From Colwellia sp. MB02u-6 (GTDB lineage Bacteria > Pseudomonadota > Gammaproteobacteria > Enterobacterales > Alteromonadaceae): 64,000 nt of DNA. Positions 8,599-18,054 of the stretch are shown piece by piece. The stretch spans positions 186,001 through 250,000 of the forward strand of contig NZ_JACGVG010000036.1 of assembly GCF_014077095.1 (NCBI RefSeq), read 5' to 3'. A model generated the notes under the pieces. The model did no database searches, was not told the origin of the DNA, and saw nothing but the letters and a program-made list of their open reading frames with translations. Both the position numbers and the translations under genes were made by a program. Numbering within the stretch: position 1 is the first letter of the stretch; every line of letters begins with the position of its first letter.

Positions 8599-10056
8599 TT
8601 AACGGGCCCGACTCCAGAGCTTTTGGTTACCTATGTTGAAAAAGTATTCTCCTGGTTGCCAACAACGCGGTAATAAATCGAGTTCCTTACGTTCAAGGTA
8701 GTTTGATGACAACAAAGGTAGAATTTCATCCAATCTTGCTTTGCTTATATTCGAGCACTTTTGTGCTGTTTCTACAAAGTATAAATTATTGCTTTTTTTT
8801 ACTACCAAGTCATGACCGTGGCCAATGAAGGTCAATTGTCTTGATGCTATACGGCATTTAGGTTCATTCGATTTTTCAGGGTAGAGCTGAGTGACTATCG
8901 CATATTCATAGCGCACGTCCTGGTCAACATCATTCGGGATGTAAATCACCCCAAACCCTTGTGGAAAATCACCAGTAATTTGATATAAGGCATCAACAAC
9001 CTGGCGACTGCAACGACCTCGAACAGCGTTCTTATATAAGGCTTGGTACACTCTCGGTAATAATTTGTAGTTGTAGTTGTTTTTGGTTGATAAGACAATA
9101 CCGGTATATATTTGGGGTATTTTTAATATGTTGCCCACACCTAACTTCGGCTGGAAACTACTCATTATCAGCTGCTTAACAAAGCGCAAGATATTAGTTT
9201 GTGTACTATCAAAGGCCTCTCTTTCAGCTACAGAGTCTCCTAAATAATTTACCATACCAATACCATGGAGAAGATATTTTATCGTTTCACGATAATTAAT
9301 CTCCAATAAGGCTTTCCGCTCTTCAAGCTCTAAGATACGAAAACAGTCTAGCTTGCCATCAATACCTTGTATAATCTTCTGTGCATTAGGATGATAATGG
9401 CCAATATCTTGTAATATAGCGGCCATTAACACAGGTATTTTCACAAGATCTGTAAATTGACGCAAGGCCTCTGCACTGCCACTGAGTAACTCATTAAAAT
9501 CAAAAGCTACTAGTGCCACTAATTCTTGCGCTAAAGGGTCTTTGGATGAAAGTTTTTTTAAACAAATTTGATCTAGTAATCTTAAAGCCAATACAGCTTT
9601 ATACAAAGGTTTACTACGCTCATTTTCAACTGCCACTTTACTGCCTTCGGTTGGCAATAATAATTGTATAGTGCCTAATAGCTCTGCTGATTTTCGCTTA
9701 GTTACAGCCAAACTTTCACCTTCACAAAGTTCGAGGATATCTCGACAAATACCCTGCAAATGTTGGGCACGTACATTACGCTCTGCGCTTAACACTTTTA
9801 AGCTTTCTTGGTGCTCACGTTCCAGCTTTAAAAGTCTCTTGTTACTCTTATCACTATCAATTTGTAATAACTTAGCCATTTCATTGTTAAGGCTCTTAAT
9901 TTTGCCTTGTGATAGAAACTCTAGATCGTAAAATGCTATGGCCCTTTCCAAGACAGAATCTTTTAAAGGACTAGTGCCATAAATTTTAGTTAATAAAATT
10001 TTGACCTTAGTAGTAAACTTAGTATCGCCTGAGAAATTTTTCAACATGAGTTCCAT
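8599..10056 (-). CDS. HD-GYP-like protein lacking the metal-binding motifs
   Basis: 485 residues, not a named family that I can assign with certainty. The middle (about residues 205-270) reads like an HD-GYP domain: AAILQDIGHYHPNAQ stands where active enzymes have HDIGKxxxP, followed by a KLD and glutamate-rich stretch. Further on, about residues 340-400, VVDALYQITGDFPQGFGVIYIP resembles the HD-GYP tail (al...G.yPvGtlV.L). The HD histidine is Q and no GYP motif is present, so phosphodiesterase activity against cyclic-di-GMP is unlikely. The N-terminal 110 residues are charged and helical. There is no signal peptide or membrane segment, so it is probably cytoplasmic, perhaps a sensor or scaffold. 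It is monocistronic and convergent with argE. An ATG at 10047 is an alternative start. Confidence 0.6.
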   Translation of the reverse strand: MELMLKNFSGDTKFTTKVKILLTKIYGTSPLKDSVLERAIAFYDLEFLSQGKIKSLNNEMAKLLQIDSDKSNKRLLKLEREHQESLKVLSAERNVRAQHLQGICRDILELCEGESLAVTKRKSAELLGTIQLLLPTEGSKVAVENERSKPLYKAVLALRLLDQICLKKLSSKDPLAQELVALVAFDFNELLSGSAEALRQFTDLVKIPVLMAAILQDIGHYHPNAQKIIQGIDGKLDCFRILELEERKALLEINYRETIKYLLHGIGMVNYLGDSVAEREAFDSTQTNILRFVKQLIMSSFQPKLGVGNILKIPQIYTGIVLSTKNNYNYKLLPRVYQALYKNAVRGRCSRQVVDALYQITGDFPQGFGVIYIPNDVDQDVRYEYAIVTQLYPEKSNEPKCRIASRQLTFIGHGHDLVVKKSNNLYFVETAQKCSNISKARLDEILPLLSSNYLERKELDLLPRCWQPGEYFFNIGNQKLWSRAR

Positions 10057-10483
10057 TCATATAAGTAGTAGCCATTAAAATGATAGTACCGGAGTCCTAG
10101 CGCTTAATTAGCTAGCTTAGAGTAAAAAAGTGTATAAGTAACAAGCTATATTTTATGACTTTTATACTGAGGTTATATCGCTATTGTGCTCACTACATAG
10201 TCAATATATGCATGCGATTAATGACAGGCTAAAAAAATAAAACTGTTCAACCCAGACTTGTTTCAACCCATGCTTGATCGCTGAATCAGGTTAGTCAACA
10301 ATCGATAATTATGCTTAACATTGAACAAATTAATTAAAATGTCAATACTAAAGTACGAGCTGAGATGGAGCCTGATAAAATACGCTTATATTAGCAGCAC
10401 TTGATCGACACTGTGCATTAGAACATACTAACTAAACTTTACACTAATATACAAATTTGCCGCATTGGCAATTAAGGTTAATG
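10057..10483. other. 427-bp gene-free region with a 16-bp-period tandem repeat
   Basis: It separates the divergent HD-GYP-like gene and the DUF2970 gene. TTCAACCCAGACTTG (10246-10260) is repeated as TTCAACCCATGCTTG (10262-10276) at a 16-bp period with two mismatches. No coding potential or terminator is seen. Promoters for both flanking genes must lie here, but none is distinct enough to place. Confidence 0.45.
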
Positions 10484-10675
10484 ATGGCCTCAAGTAACTT
10501 CAAAGAAACCCTCAAAAGTGTTGGCGCAGCATTTTTTGGTGTGCAAAGTGATAAAAATAGAGAACGCGATTTTACTCAGGGAAAGTTTAGTCATTTCATT
10601 ATTGCGGGTTTAATTGCTGTGGTGCTATTTATAGCGGCCTTAGTTACCATTGTAAGTTTCGTTTTACCTAGCTAA
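10484..10675 (+). CDS. Small DUF2970 membrane protein
   Basis: 63 residues from the ATG at 10484 (MASSNFKETLKSVGAAFFGV), six nt after AAGG; an ATG immediately before it (10481) is possible. The pattern of SVGAAFFGVQSDKNRERDF and then one C-terminal membrane helix (FIIAGLIAVVLFIAALVTIVSFVL) is that of the DUF2970 family of small gammaproteobacterial inner-membrane proteins. Function is unknown. It stands alone between two minus-strand genes, with about 400 bp of upstream space. Confidence 0.8.
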   Translation: MASSNFKETLKSVGAAFFGVQSDKNRERDFTQGKFSHFIIAGLIAVVLFIAALVTIVSFVLPS

Positions 10676-10855
10676 TATTTTTAGTACAACACCATTAGAT
10701 TCAACTTAAGCCTTAAGTAACGCCATAAGTCCCACAAAACTCAATGGTGCTAATTCAATATTACAACAAAATGGTATTATCTCATCACTTGCTGACTATG
10801 GGTTATCCACTTTTATCAAAATGGTATAAGTTATTGATAGTTGTGTTGACATTAT

Positions 10856-11671
10856 TTAATAAAGCGCAAGTAACTCAAACACTTTATTACGTGTATTACC
10901 TTTTTGACTAATCGTTCGTGACACTTCTATTGAGTGATGTTTTTTCGCATGCTGATATATTTTTCGTGTCCAGATAGTATCGTGATTACTGATCAATACT
11001 GATATTTTACGATTTTTGGTGACTTCTTCTACCGCATTGGCTAAATCAGCTTGTTCATCTAGCCCAAAACCGTTGCCTGAATAACTGGTAAAGCTCGCTG
11101 TTTTACTTAACGGCACGTAAGGAGGATCGCAATAAATAACATCACCTGATTTCGCATGAGCGAAGGTTTGTCGATAACCGTCACAAATAAAGACCGCTTT
11201 TGCCGCTTTTTCAGCAAAATAGTGCAACTCAGCTTCGGGAAAGTAAGGGCGTTTATATTGCCCAAAAGGTACATTATAACCACCAGATTTATTGTATCGA
11301 CATAAGCCATTATAGCCATGTCGATTCATGTAGAGAAACACTAGCGATCTAAAATAAGGATCTGAGCTGGCGTTAAAGTCTTTTCGCAGTTGATAGTAAC
11401 TTTCTGCCTGATTATTTTCAGGTGAAAAAAATCGACGAGCATCGGCGATAAATTTATCAGGTGTTCGCTGCACAATACGATATAGGTTGATGAGATCTTG
11501 ATTAATATCATTGAGTAAATATTCATCATAATCACTATTTAGAAACACTGAGCCGGCGCCAACAAAAGGTTCAATCAGACGATTTCCTTTTGGTAACATA
11601 GAATTTATGACATCGGTAAGCGCGTATTTACCACCCGCCCATTTTAAAAAAGCTCGATGTTTTTTCTTCAT
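10856..11671 (-). CDS. dam: DNA adenine methylase Dam
   Basis: 271 residues, the size of E. coli Dam (278). FLKWAGGKYALTDVI is the SAM-binding motif I, IEPFVGAGSVF follows, and CDPPYVPLS is the catalytic motif IV (DPPY) of N6-adenine methylases in the alpha arrangement. It methylates adenine in GATC, serving mismatch-repair strand choice and replication timing. It is the last gene of the aroK-aroB-damX-dam run, the same order as in E. coli, 79 bp after damX. Confidence 0.95.
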   Translation of the reverse strand: MKKKHRAFLKWAGGKYALTDVINSMLPKGNRLIEPFVGAGSVFLNSDYDEYLLNDINQDLINLYRIVQRTPDKFIADARRFFSPENNQAESYYQLRKDFNASSDPYFRSLVFLYMNRHGYNGLCRYNKSGGYNVPFGQYKRPYFPEAELHYFAEKAAKAVFICDGYRQTFAHAKSGDVIYCDPPYVPLSKTASFTSYSGNGFGLDEQADLANAVEEVTKNRKISVLISNHDTIWTRKIYQHAKKHHSIEVSRTISQKGNTRNKVFELLALY

Positions 11672-11750
11672 AGCACCTACAAATCCAAAAATTTAGCAAC
11701 AGATACTTAGCATCTGAAAAGTAAGCGTGGATTGTATCCTGAATTCACCT

Positions 11751-13106
11751 TTATTGGGAGAGTAGAAATGCATTGATTTCGTTATTAATAACCGTAACTG
11801 GCTTTATCCAGGGTTGCCGTGCTAATAACGATTTTGGTAGACTTGCTAAGGCAGATTGTGCTGTTGATTTTTCTGTATAGGCAGCGCTGGTGATAACCAC
11901 TGACGGTTTATTATTTAATAAACGCTGATAAACTTGATAGTCAATCCTTGTTAAATCCTCAAGTAATGATTTTGGTAATTTTAAACCGCTATAGGCAGCT
12001 AATTGAATAACATAGCCAACGTGATTACTGTAATAGGCATTGTTAACGCTGACTTGATTAACTAGCTTGTTCTGCGCAATTACCACTGGTAATTTGCGCC
12101 GACTCGCTACCGGTTTAAGTACTACAGCATGGGTTGTTGCACTATTCATACTTTCTGCTGTAATCGCTGACATAACCTCAACAGGTGATGCCGCTAACCT
12201 TAGCTCTTTTTTTGGCAATACTGACGATGGATTCATTAACGACGAGTAAATTTCTTTAGGTCTAGCAGCAAGTTTAGTGCTTTCGATTTTAGTTTGAGTT
12301 GCTGGCCCAGCAACCTCAGCATTATCCTCACGATTAATCGCTAACACCATGGTTTGTGGTTTCGCTAATACTTCGCTTAGTGATATTTCTGCTTGTTTAT
12401 TAGCAATAATTAATTTTGCAAAATTAAAGCTATCTAATTGCAATAAATTAATAACCAAGACGGCAAGGCCTAATAAAAAAAATAATGTACTAATTAACCC
12501 TTTATTTTGCTTAATGAAATGCCATTTTGGCTGAGTATTTTTAAATATTGCTGATGTGGTTAACAGAAGTTGGCCCGATTGTGCCGATAATAATGTCAGT
12601 TTATTGTCAAATAAACTTTTATTATTCGCCACAGTTTTACCCGCTTGTACCGAGCCAAACATTACAATGTTAACCACCAAATTGGCTTTTTTAGCGATAG
12701 CGGCCAGTTGTGATAGCTCATGAAATATCTGTAATGATAAATGCTGAGCACTGTCGAGCACAATACTAATGCCCTGCTGTGATTTTTTGGCTAAATTAAT
12801 CACACTAACTGCTAATGATATTTCTGGATCAAATAACTCACCTGTATATAACTGCTCGATTATACGACAACGAATTTGAATATTATTAAACTGTGCAGCA
12901 AGTGAGATATAGGCAGCATTATGCTGCTCGGGTAAACTGGCTAAAAACTGGCTAGCACTAGGCGCGCTTTGTTCGACGCTTTCGTCGATAACTAAAATAG
13001 CTTGTTTTGAAAAACGTAGAATATAGTCTATGCGGGCATAGGCACTAATTTTAGTGACACCGGTGTTATCATTAGATAGGCCAATATTTTTCATTAACGC
13101 TGACAT
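11751..13106 (-). CDS. damX: DamX-like SPOR-domain inner-membrane protein
   Basis: 451 residues. The first 190 resemble a degenerate AAA/ExeA-like domain (ILVIDESVEQ, ISIVLDSAQHLS) without a clear Walker A. One membrane helix follows (ISTLFFLLGLAVLVINLL, about 205-223), then a low-complexity periplasmic linker and a C-terminal SPOR domain (YVIQLAAYSGLKLPKSLLE to the end). SPOR domains bind denuded septal peptidoglycan, so the protein should act at the division site. Its position between aroB and dam is the E. coli order and supports the name more than residue identity does. Confidence 0.85.
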   Translation of the reverse strand: MSALMKNIGLSNDNTGVTKISAYARIDYILRFSKQAILVIDESVEQSAPSASQFLASLPEQHNAAYISLAAQFNNIQIRCRIIEQLYTGELFDPEISLAVSVINLAKKSQQGISIVLDSAQHLSLQIFHELSQLAAIAKKANLVVNIVMFGSVQAGKTVANNKSLFDNKLTLLSAQSGQLLLTTSAIFKNTQPKWHFIKQNKGLISTLFFLLGLAVLVINLLQLDSFNFAKLIIANKQAEISLSEVLAKPQTMVLAINREDNAEVAGPATQTKIESTKLAARPKEIYSSLMNPSSVLPKKELRLAASPVEVMSAITAESMNSATTHAVVLKPVASRRKLPVVIAQNKLVNQVSVNNAYYSNHVGYVIQLAAYSGLKLPKSLLEDLTRIDYQVYQRLLNNKPSVVITSAAYTEKSTAQSALASLPKSLLARQPWIKPVTVINNEINAFLLSQ

Positions 13107-13128
13107 GCTTCACCTATTCTGAATAAAA

Positions 13129-14193
13129 TTACAGAATTTGTTGAAGGTGTTCCTCACTAACATCGTCATTAATTTCAGATTGGCCAATAGCCGTTGGAAG
13201 AATAAAACGTAGCTTTCCAGCTAAGTTCTTTTTATCACGACGCATATGACAAATAAATTCATCAAAACCCATATTTTCTGGCGCAATTAACGGTAAATCA
13301 AAAGCAGACAGCAAAGTTTCAATACGACGAAGATCTGACACTTCAAGCAAATTCATTGTTACTGATAACTTAGCAGCAAGTACCATGCCAGTAGCAACAG
13401 CTTCACCATGCAACCAATTACCATAACCTTGGTCAGCTTCAATGGCGTGTCCAAAGGTATGTCCTAAGTTTAATAAAGCACGCACACCGGTTTCTGTTTC
13501 ATCTTCAGCAACAATATTCGCTTTGCATTGACAGCAACGCTCGATCATCTGCATTAAAATCCTATTTTCACCGGCCTTTATTGCATCAGTATGCTGTTCA
13601 AGCCAAGTAAAAAAATCACTATCACCTAATATACCGTACTTAATAACTTCAGCCATACCGGCATTAAATTCTCTAATCGGTAAAGTTGTTAGGCTTGCCA
13701 GATCAATAAATACCGCTTTAGGTTGATAGAACGCACCTATCATATTTTTACCTAGAGGGTGATTAACGGCAGTTTTTCCACCAACTGAAGAGTCAACTTG
13801 AGACAACACCGTGGTAGGGATTTGAATAAAATCAATACCCCGCTGATAACATGCGGCGGCAAAACCTGTGATATCACCGATAACTCCACCACCTAGCGCG
13901 ATTAAGGTCGTGTCTCTGCCGTGATTACCCGCTAGCAGATGTGACATTATCCGTTCAAAATTCGCTAAGCTTTTCTGAGCTTCACCATCAGGTAATATCA
14001 CTTCATCAAGGTCAAAATCCCTGAGGCTATGTTTCATTTGCTCAATATAGAGGGGTGCAACGATATTATTACTGACAATGCAAACACGCTTACTGCGGAT
14101 GTGACTAGACAGCAGTTCACTATTTGCTAATAGTCCGCTGTCTATATAGATTGGATAACTGCGCTTACCGAGTTTAACCTGAAGTGTGGTCAT
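13129..14193 (-). CDS. aroB: 3-dehydroquinate synthase
   Basis: 354 residues. [11 protein letters not shown] and the NAD-binding [13 protein letters not shown] are intact, followed by [24 protein letters not shown], a hallmark split here as [10 protein letters not shown] and [11 protein letters not shown]. Metal ligands are in [11 protein letters not shown] and the later [11 protein letters not shown] histidine. It converts DAHP to 3-dehydroquinate in the shikimate pathway. It follows aroK by 11 bp and precedes damX by 22 bp, so one transcript is expected. Confidence 0.97.
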   Translation of the reverse strand: MTTLQVKLGKRSYPIYIDSGLLANSELLSSHIRSKRVCIVSNNIVAPLYIEQMKHSLRDFDLDEVILPDGEAQKSLANFERIMSHLLAGNHGRDTTLIALGGGVIGDITGFAAACYQRGIDFIQIPTTVLSQVDSSVGGKTAVNHPLGKNMIGAFYQPKAVFIDLASLTTLPIREFNAGMAEVIKYGILGDSDFFTWLEQHTDAIKAGENRILMQMIERCCQCKANIVAEDETETGVRALLNLGHTFGHAIEADQGYGNWLHGEAVATGMVLAAKLSVTMNLLEVSDLRRIETLLSAFDLPLIAPENMGFDEFICHMRRDKKNLAGKLRFILPTAIGQSEINDDVSEEHLQQIL

Positions 14194-14204
14194 AATTATG
14201 TCGT

Positions 14205-14723
14205 TTAAAAGTCCAAGCGTTCGACTATTTTACTTGCAACAACTTTGGCACTTTGGTCATCCGTCTGCACGATAACATCGGCAATTTCTTCATATAACGG
14301 ATTACGTTCTATCGCTAAGTTTTCAAGTACTGTTCTAGGTTCTTCATCAGTTTGTAGTAGCGGACGACGTCGGTCTCTTTGAGTGCGAGCGACTTGCTTG
14401 TCTATCGTTGTTTCAAGATAAACTACAATGCCGCGTGCTGATAAGTGATTACGTACTTGAGCGCTGATCACAGATCCACCACCCGTAGCCAAAACAATTC
14501 CTTGTTTTTCACTTAAGTCTTCAATAACTGACTCTTCTCTTAGTCGAAAACCTTCTTCGCCTTCAAGATCAAAAACCCACGCGATATCTGCACCAGTACG
14601 ACGTTCGATCTCTTGATCTGAATCAAAAAACTCTAGATGTAGCTTATCCGCTAATTCTCTACCAATGGTGCTTTTGCCTGCGCCCATTGGGCCTACAAGG
14701 AAAATATTACGTTTTTCTGCCAT
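14205..14723 (-). CDS. aroK: Shikimate kinase AroK
   Basis: 172 residues from the ATG at 14723 ([19 protein letters not shown]), matching E. coli AroK (173). A 46-residue upstream extension of the open frame has no family support. Walker A is GPMGAGKST, shikimate binding is seen in [11 protein letters not shown], and GGGSV and RDRRRPLLQ (lid) follow. It phosphorylates shikimate with ATP. It lies 144 bp downstream of pilQ and starts the aro-dam run; a hairpin in the gap may separate or process the two units. Confidence 0.95.
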   Translation of the reverse strand: MAEKRNIFLVGPMGAGKSTIGRELADKLHLEFFDSDQEIERRTGADIAWVFDLEGEEGFRLREESVIEDLSEKQGIVLATGGGSVISAQVRNHLSARGIVVYLETTIDKQVARTQRDRRRPLLQTDEEPRTVLENLAIERNPLYEEIADVIVQTDDQSAKVVASKIVERLDF

Positions 14724-14828
14724 TAGATTAATTAATACTCGTTTATTTATTACGTGAACAGGTAAGAGAGAACCTCTCTCGAAAATTTCAAGGGCGCAAT
14801 TATCGCAATTGTTGGGTACAAATTGCAA

Positions 14829-14859
14829 GCATGTAAGATGAAAACACCAACTTACATGC
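14829..14859 (-). terminator. Hairpin after pilQ
   Basis: GCATGTAAG (14829-14837) and CTTACATGC (14851-14859) pair over 9 bp with a 13-nt loop, just past the pilQ stop on the minus strand. The bases after it (TTGCAATTTGT) are only moderately T-rich, so termination would be partial. Confidence 0.4.
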
Positions 14860-14867
14860 AAATTAAC

Positions 14868-16916
14868 TTAAAATCTTTCGGTAACTATCCGTGGTGTAAC
14901 GAATATTAACAGTTCTTTTTTCTCATTAAAGTTACTGCTATTCCTAAACATCCAACCAAAATAGGGAATATCACCCAAAACAGGTACTTTTGACACTGAA
15001 CTAATAATTTGTTGTTGATAAATTCCACCCAATACGATGGTTTCACCATTATTAACTAAAACTTGCGTACCTATTCTTTGTGTGTCGATAGCAGGTGCCG
15101 TGCCATTTGAAAGATCAGATACCGTATCTTGGGTCACCACCAAGTCCAGAATAATTCTATCATCAGGGGTAATGTGCGGTGTTACAGTTAAACTTAATAC
15201 CGCTTTTTTAAATTGTGTTGATGTAGCGCCACTCGACGCGGCTTCTTGGTATGGAATTTCCACACCTTGCTCGATATACGCTTCTTTTTGGTTTGCCGTA
15301 GTAATGCGCGGACTCGCAATTATTTCGCCTTTATTTTCTTTTTCCATCGCACTTAATTCAAGATCAAGGATGGTACCATCGGCCAAGCGCGCAACCTGAA
15401 AGGCGATACTGCCCGCTGGGTTTGCGACAGGCAAGTTGACATTCAATCTGTCATTTAAATTTGGTACAGTGCTACTGCCCGCACCAGCTAAAGAGCCTGA
15501 GACTGAAGACTCACCATCAGAGTCTGTTACGCCCCAGCGAATACCCAACTCTTCATTAATATTATCTTTTACCGTCACCATACGAGATTCAATGATAACT
15601 TGGCGAACAGGGATATCTAATGCCAAGACCATACGTTTAATATCTTCAATACTTTTAGCCGTATCACGGAGCAATAAAGTATTGGTTCTTTCATCAACAC
15701 TAACACTGCCGCGCGTAGATAAAATGCTGTTATCTTGATTTTTAATTAATGCCGCAAATTCAGCGGCTTTGGCGTAGTTAACTTGCACGTATTCAGAATA
15801 TAATGGTGCGAGTTCTTGCACTTGTTGCTGGGCCTGCAAGTCACGTGCTTCTCGAGCAGCTAGTTCATCACTAGGCGCCACCATCAGAATATTGCCTTGC
15901 ATACGCTTGTCTAAGCCTTTGACCTTTAAAATAATATCAAGCGCTTGATCCCAAGGTACACCGTCTAGTCTTAAGGTAATGTTGCCAACAACAGTGTCAC
16001 TGGTCACTAAATTAAAGCCATTATAATCAGCAATAATTTGCAAGACAGTGCGTACCGAAATATCTTGGAAATTTAACGAGATTGCCCTACCACTAAAATT
16101 TTCTTCTTTACCTAGGTAACCGTCTTCTTTCACTGTAGCCTTTATTGTTAATGAAAAAACATCATTAAACTGTTGATGCTTATATTCAAACGGTCCTTCA
16201 ATATCGACCACTAAACGGGCATTACGTCCCTCTTTAAAGGTTTCAATCCCGTTTACCAAAGTGCCAAAGTCAGTAACATCTAATTTATAAATATAGTCTT
16301 CAAGAATTTCAGTATTATGAAATTCGATATAAAGTTTGCCTAATTTATCGCTGACATCAACAGCGACCTTACTGTCGATAAGCTTAACCAACAGTTGTGC
16401 TTCATTTTGCTGACCACGTTTAAAGTCAATATTGTCGATCTGATTTATAAAGCCATGTCCTAGCGGAATTAACTGTGTTACCACTTTATTTACCTGACCG
16501 GTATTTAAGGTTAGGGCAAAAGTATTATCTTTTTGGCTAACCTCGAAAATAGATAATTGCTGCAAATTAACATCAGCAACAACTTTACCAGCCAGTTTTC
16601 GCACCGTAATATTTTTTACCCCAGCATGTCCAATAAGCGTAGTCGCTATCGCAGGGGTAAATTGCTCTGCATCAAAAGTTATTCTCACCTGTGCTGGTGT
16701 CATTGTCGTCGTTACTGTTGGCGGCGCAACAATTTTATCTGATAGTTCAAATATCAATTCAATTTCATTACTTTGAATAGTGTTATAAGTGATCCCTGTT
16801 AGTTCGTTTGCCCACGAAGAAGTTGATAACACGCATAAATAGGCGGCCAAAATTAATTTTATTTTTTTACAATGAGTCATAAGATTATCATTTTTTATTT
16901 TATTAAATAGCAACAT
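14868..16916 (-). CDS. pilQ: Type IV pilus secretin PilQ
   Basis: 682 residues. The chosen ATG at 16916 overlaps the pilP stop by one base (TAATG) and has GGAAG close upstream. The ATG at 16880 (MTHCKKIKLILAAYLC) would give a more classical signal peptide, ending near SSWA. Two AMIN peptidoglycan-binding domains occupy about residues 38-265, then an STN/secretin N domain (ISLNFQDISVRTVLQIIADYN), an N1-like domain and the secretin domain (about 430-680, VPVLGDIPYFGWMFR near the end). It forms the outer-membrane pore for pilus extrusion. It is the last gene of pilMNOPQ. Confidence 0.95.
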   Translation of the reverse strand: MLLFNKIKNDNLMTHCKKIKLILAAYLCVLSTSSWANELTGITYNTIQSNEIELIFELSDKIVAPPTVTTTMTPAQVRITFDAEQFTPAIATTLIGHAGVKNITVRKLAGKVVADVNLQQLSIFEVSQKDNTFALTLNTGQVNKVVTQLIPLGHGFINQIDNIDFKRGQQNEAQLLVKLIDSKVAVDVSDKLGKLYIEFHNTEILEDYIYKLDVTDFGTLVNGIETFKEGRNARLVVDIEGPFEYKHQQFNDVFSLTIKATVKEDGYLGKEENFSGRAISLNFQDISVRTVLQIIADYNGFNLVTSDTVVGNITLRLDGVPWDQALDIILKVKGLDKRMQGNILMVAPSDELAAREARDLQAQQQVQELAPLYSEYVQVNYAKAAEFAALIKNQDNSILSTRGSVSVDERTNTLLLRDTAKSIEDIKRMVLALDIPVRQVIIESRMVTVKDNINEELGIRWGVTDSDGESSVSGSLAGAGSSTVPNLNDRLNVNLPVANPAGSIAFQVARLADGTILDLELSAMEKENKGEIIASPRITTANQKEAYIEQGVEIPYQEAASSGATSTQFKKAVLSLTVTPHITPDDRIILDLVVTQDTVSDLSNGTAPAIDTQRIGTQVLVNNGETIVLGGIYQQQIISSVSKVPVLGDIPYFGWMFRNSSNFNEKKELLIFVTPRIVTERF

Positions 16917-17449
16917 TACTTCCTTTGCCCCTCTGCACTTGCCTGTGTCATGGTAACGACAGTCTCACGCTCCACCCAGCAACCTGCGCCATCTGGGATT
17001 AACTCTAATACTTTTACATGATCTTGGCTTACTGTGGTAATTCGCCCATAATATAAGCCAACATAACTACCCACAGCAACCCGGTGTAAGGTGTCGTCAG
17101 ACGCCTCGAGTAGTGCCCAAGTAACACCTAATTCACCTAAGGTGCCACGCATCACTAAATCACTTAATGAAAACTTCTCCAAAGGCTGTTTTCTTCGACG
17201 TGGATCTGGACTTAAACAACCTGAAATTTGTTGGATTTTTTCTTGGATAGCTTCAGGTTTTGGCACGTCAAACGGACTGCGGAGTACATTTGCAGCGTAG
17301 TCAAAGTGACCAAAAACTTTCATTTTAGGCATCGGCTCTATTGTACTAGTAGTGCTCGCTTGCACATCGGCAATGTGTTGTTGCAAATCGTCCGTATTGC
17401 TATAACAGCCGGTCAATAAAACAGCACTCAATATCATGACTTTTTTCAT
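16916..17449 (-). CDS. pilP: Type IV pilus lipoprotein PilP
   Basis: 177 residues. MKKVMILSAVLLTGC ends in a lipobox (LLTGC), so a lipidated periplasmic protein is expected. The later FDYAANVLRSPFDVPKP and the C-terminal beta domain (VGSYVGLYYGRITTVSQDHV) fit PilP. It links the PilMNO inner-membrane complex to PilQ. It overlaps pilO and pilQ by one base on each side, which indicates coupled translation. Confidence 0.93.
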   Translation of the reverse strand: MKKVMILSAVLLTGCYSNTDDLQQHIADVQASTTSTIEPMPKMKVFGHFDYAANVLRSPFDVPKPEAIQEKIQQISGCLSPDPRRRKQPLEKFSLSDLVMRGTLGELGVTWALLEASDDTLHRVAVGSYVGLYYGRITTVSQDHVKVLELIPDGAGCWVERETVVTMTQASAEGQRK

Positions 17450-18054
17450 TATTCGTCTGCCTCCCGATAACGGTAGGTTTTAGCTTGTAACTTTAAGGTT
17501 AGATATCCTGAAGCTTGGTTTTGCAAATTAATGTCAAAATTATGCAGGGTAACTATGCGCGGTAAGCCAGCAATTCGACTGACAAATTGACCAAACTCAT
17601 GATAAGAGCCCAACACTTCAATATCGATGGGTAGTTCGACATAGATTTCTTGTTCTATTTCCGGCTGCCAATTTAATTTAACAAAATCCAGTCCGGTCGT
17701 AGTACCGACGAAGGTAATGTCATCTAGCAGGCCTGGGGTTTCATGGCTTTCTGGTAAACTTTTTAGTTGTTTGGCAAACATCGCTTCAGCTTCAATCATT
17801 TGTTCTTCAAATATTTCTAAATTAGCTGCTACATGATATTTAGCTTGGTATTTTTGCTTAAGGGTAAGCTCTTGTGCTGTCACACGTTCAAGTTGTTTAA
17901 TTTGATCGCTGATCATTAACACATAACCCAAACTTAAGACTAAAACCACTAAAAACATTGATAAAACTATTTTGGCGGCTTTTGGCCATTGTCCAATATT
18001 ATCAAGCTCTAAGCCTTCAAATTGCTCAATAAATTCCGATGAATCAAAATTCAT
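17449..18054 (-). CDS. pilO: Type IV pilus assembly protein PilO
   Basis: 201 residues with a short cytoplasmic N-terminus, one membrane helix (AAKIVLSMFLVVLVLSLGYVLMI, about 25-47), a coiled coil and a periplasmic ferredoxin-like domain that includes LPIDIEVLGSYHEFGQFVSRIA. It pairs with PilN in the alignment subcomplex of the pilus machine. It overlaps pilN and pilP by one base each. Confidence 0.93.
   Translation of the reverse strand: MNFDSSEFIEQFEGLELDNIGQWPKAAKIVLSMFLVVLVLSLGYVLMISDQIKQLERVTAQELTLKQKYQAKYHVAANLEIFEEQMIEAEAMFAKQLKSLPESHETPGLLDDITFVGTTTGLDFVKLNWQPEIEQEIYVELPIDIEVLGSYHEFGQFVSRIAGLPRIVTLHNFDINLQNQASGYLTLKLQAKTYRYREADE

Noticed and set aside
10803-10811. TTATCCACT resembling a DnaA box near dam
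   Set aside because: A single 8-of-9 match with no cluster, no AT-rich unwinding element and no dnaA or gidA nearby is expected by chance.
14724-14861. 46-residue N-terminal extension of AroK
   Set aside because: No family member has it, and [19 protein letters not shown] is the usual start. The extension overlaps the hairpin after pilQ.
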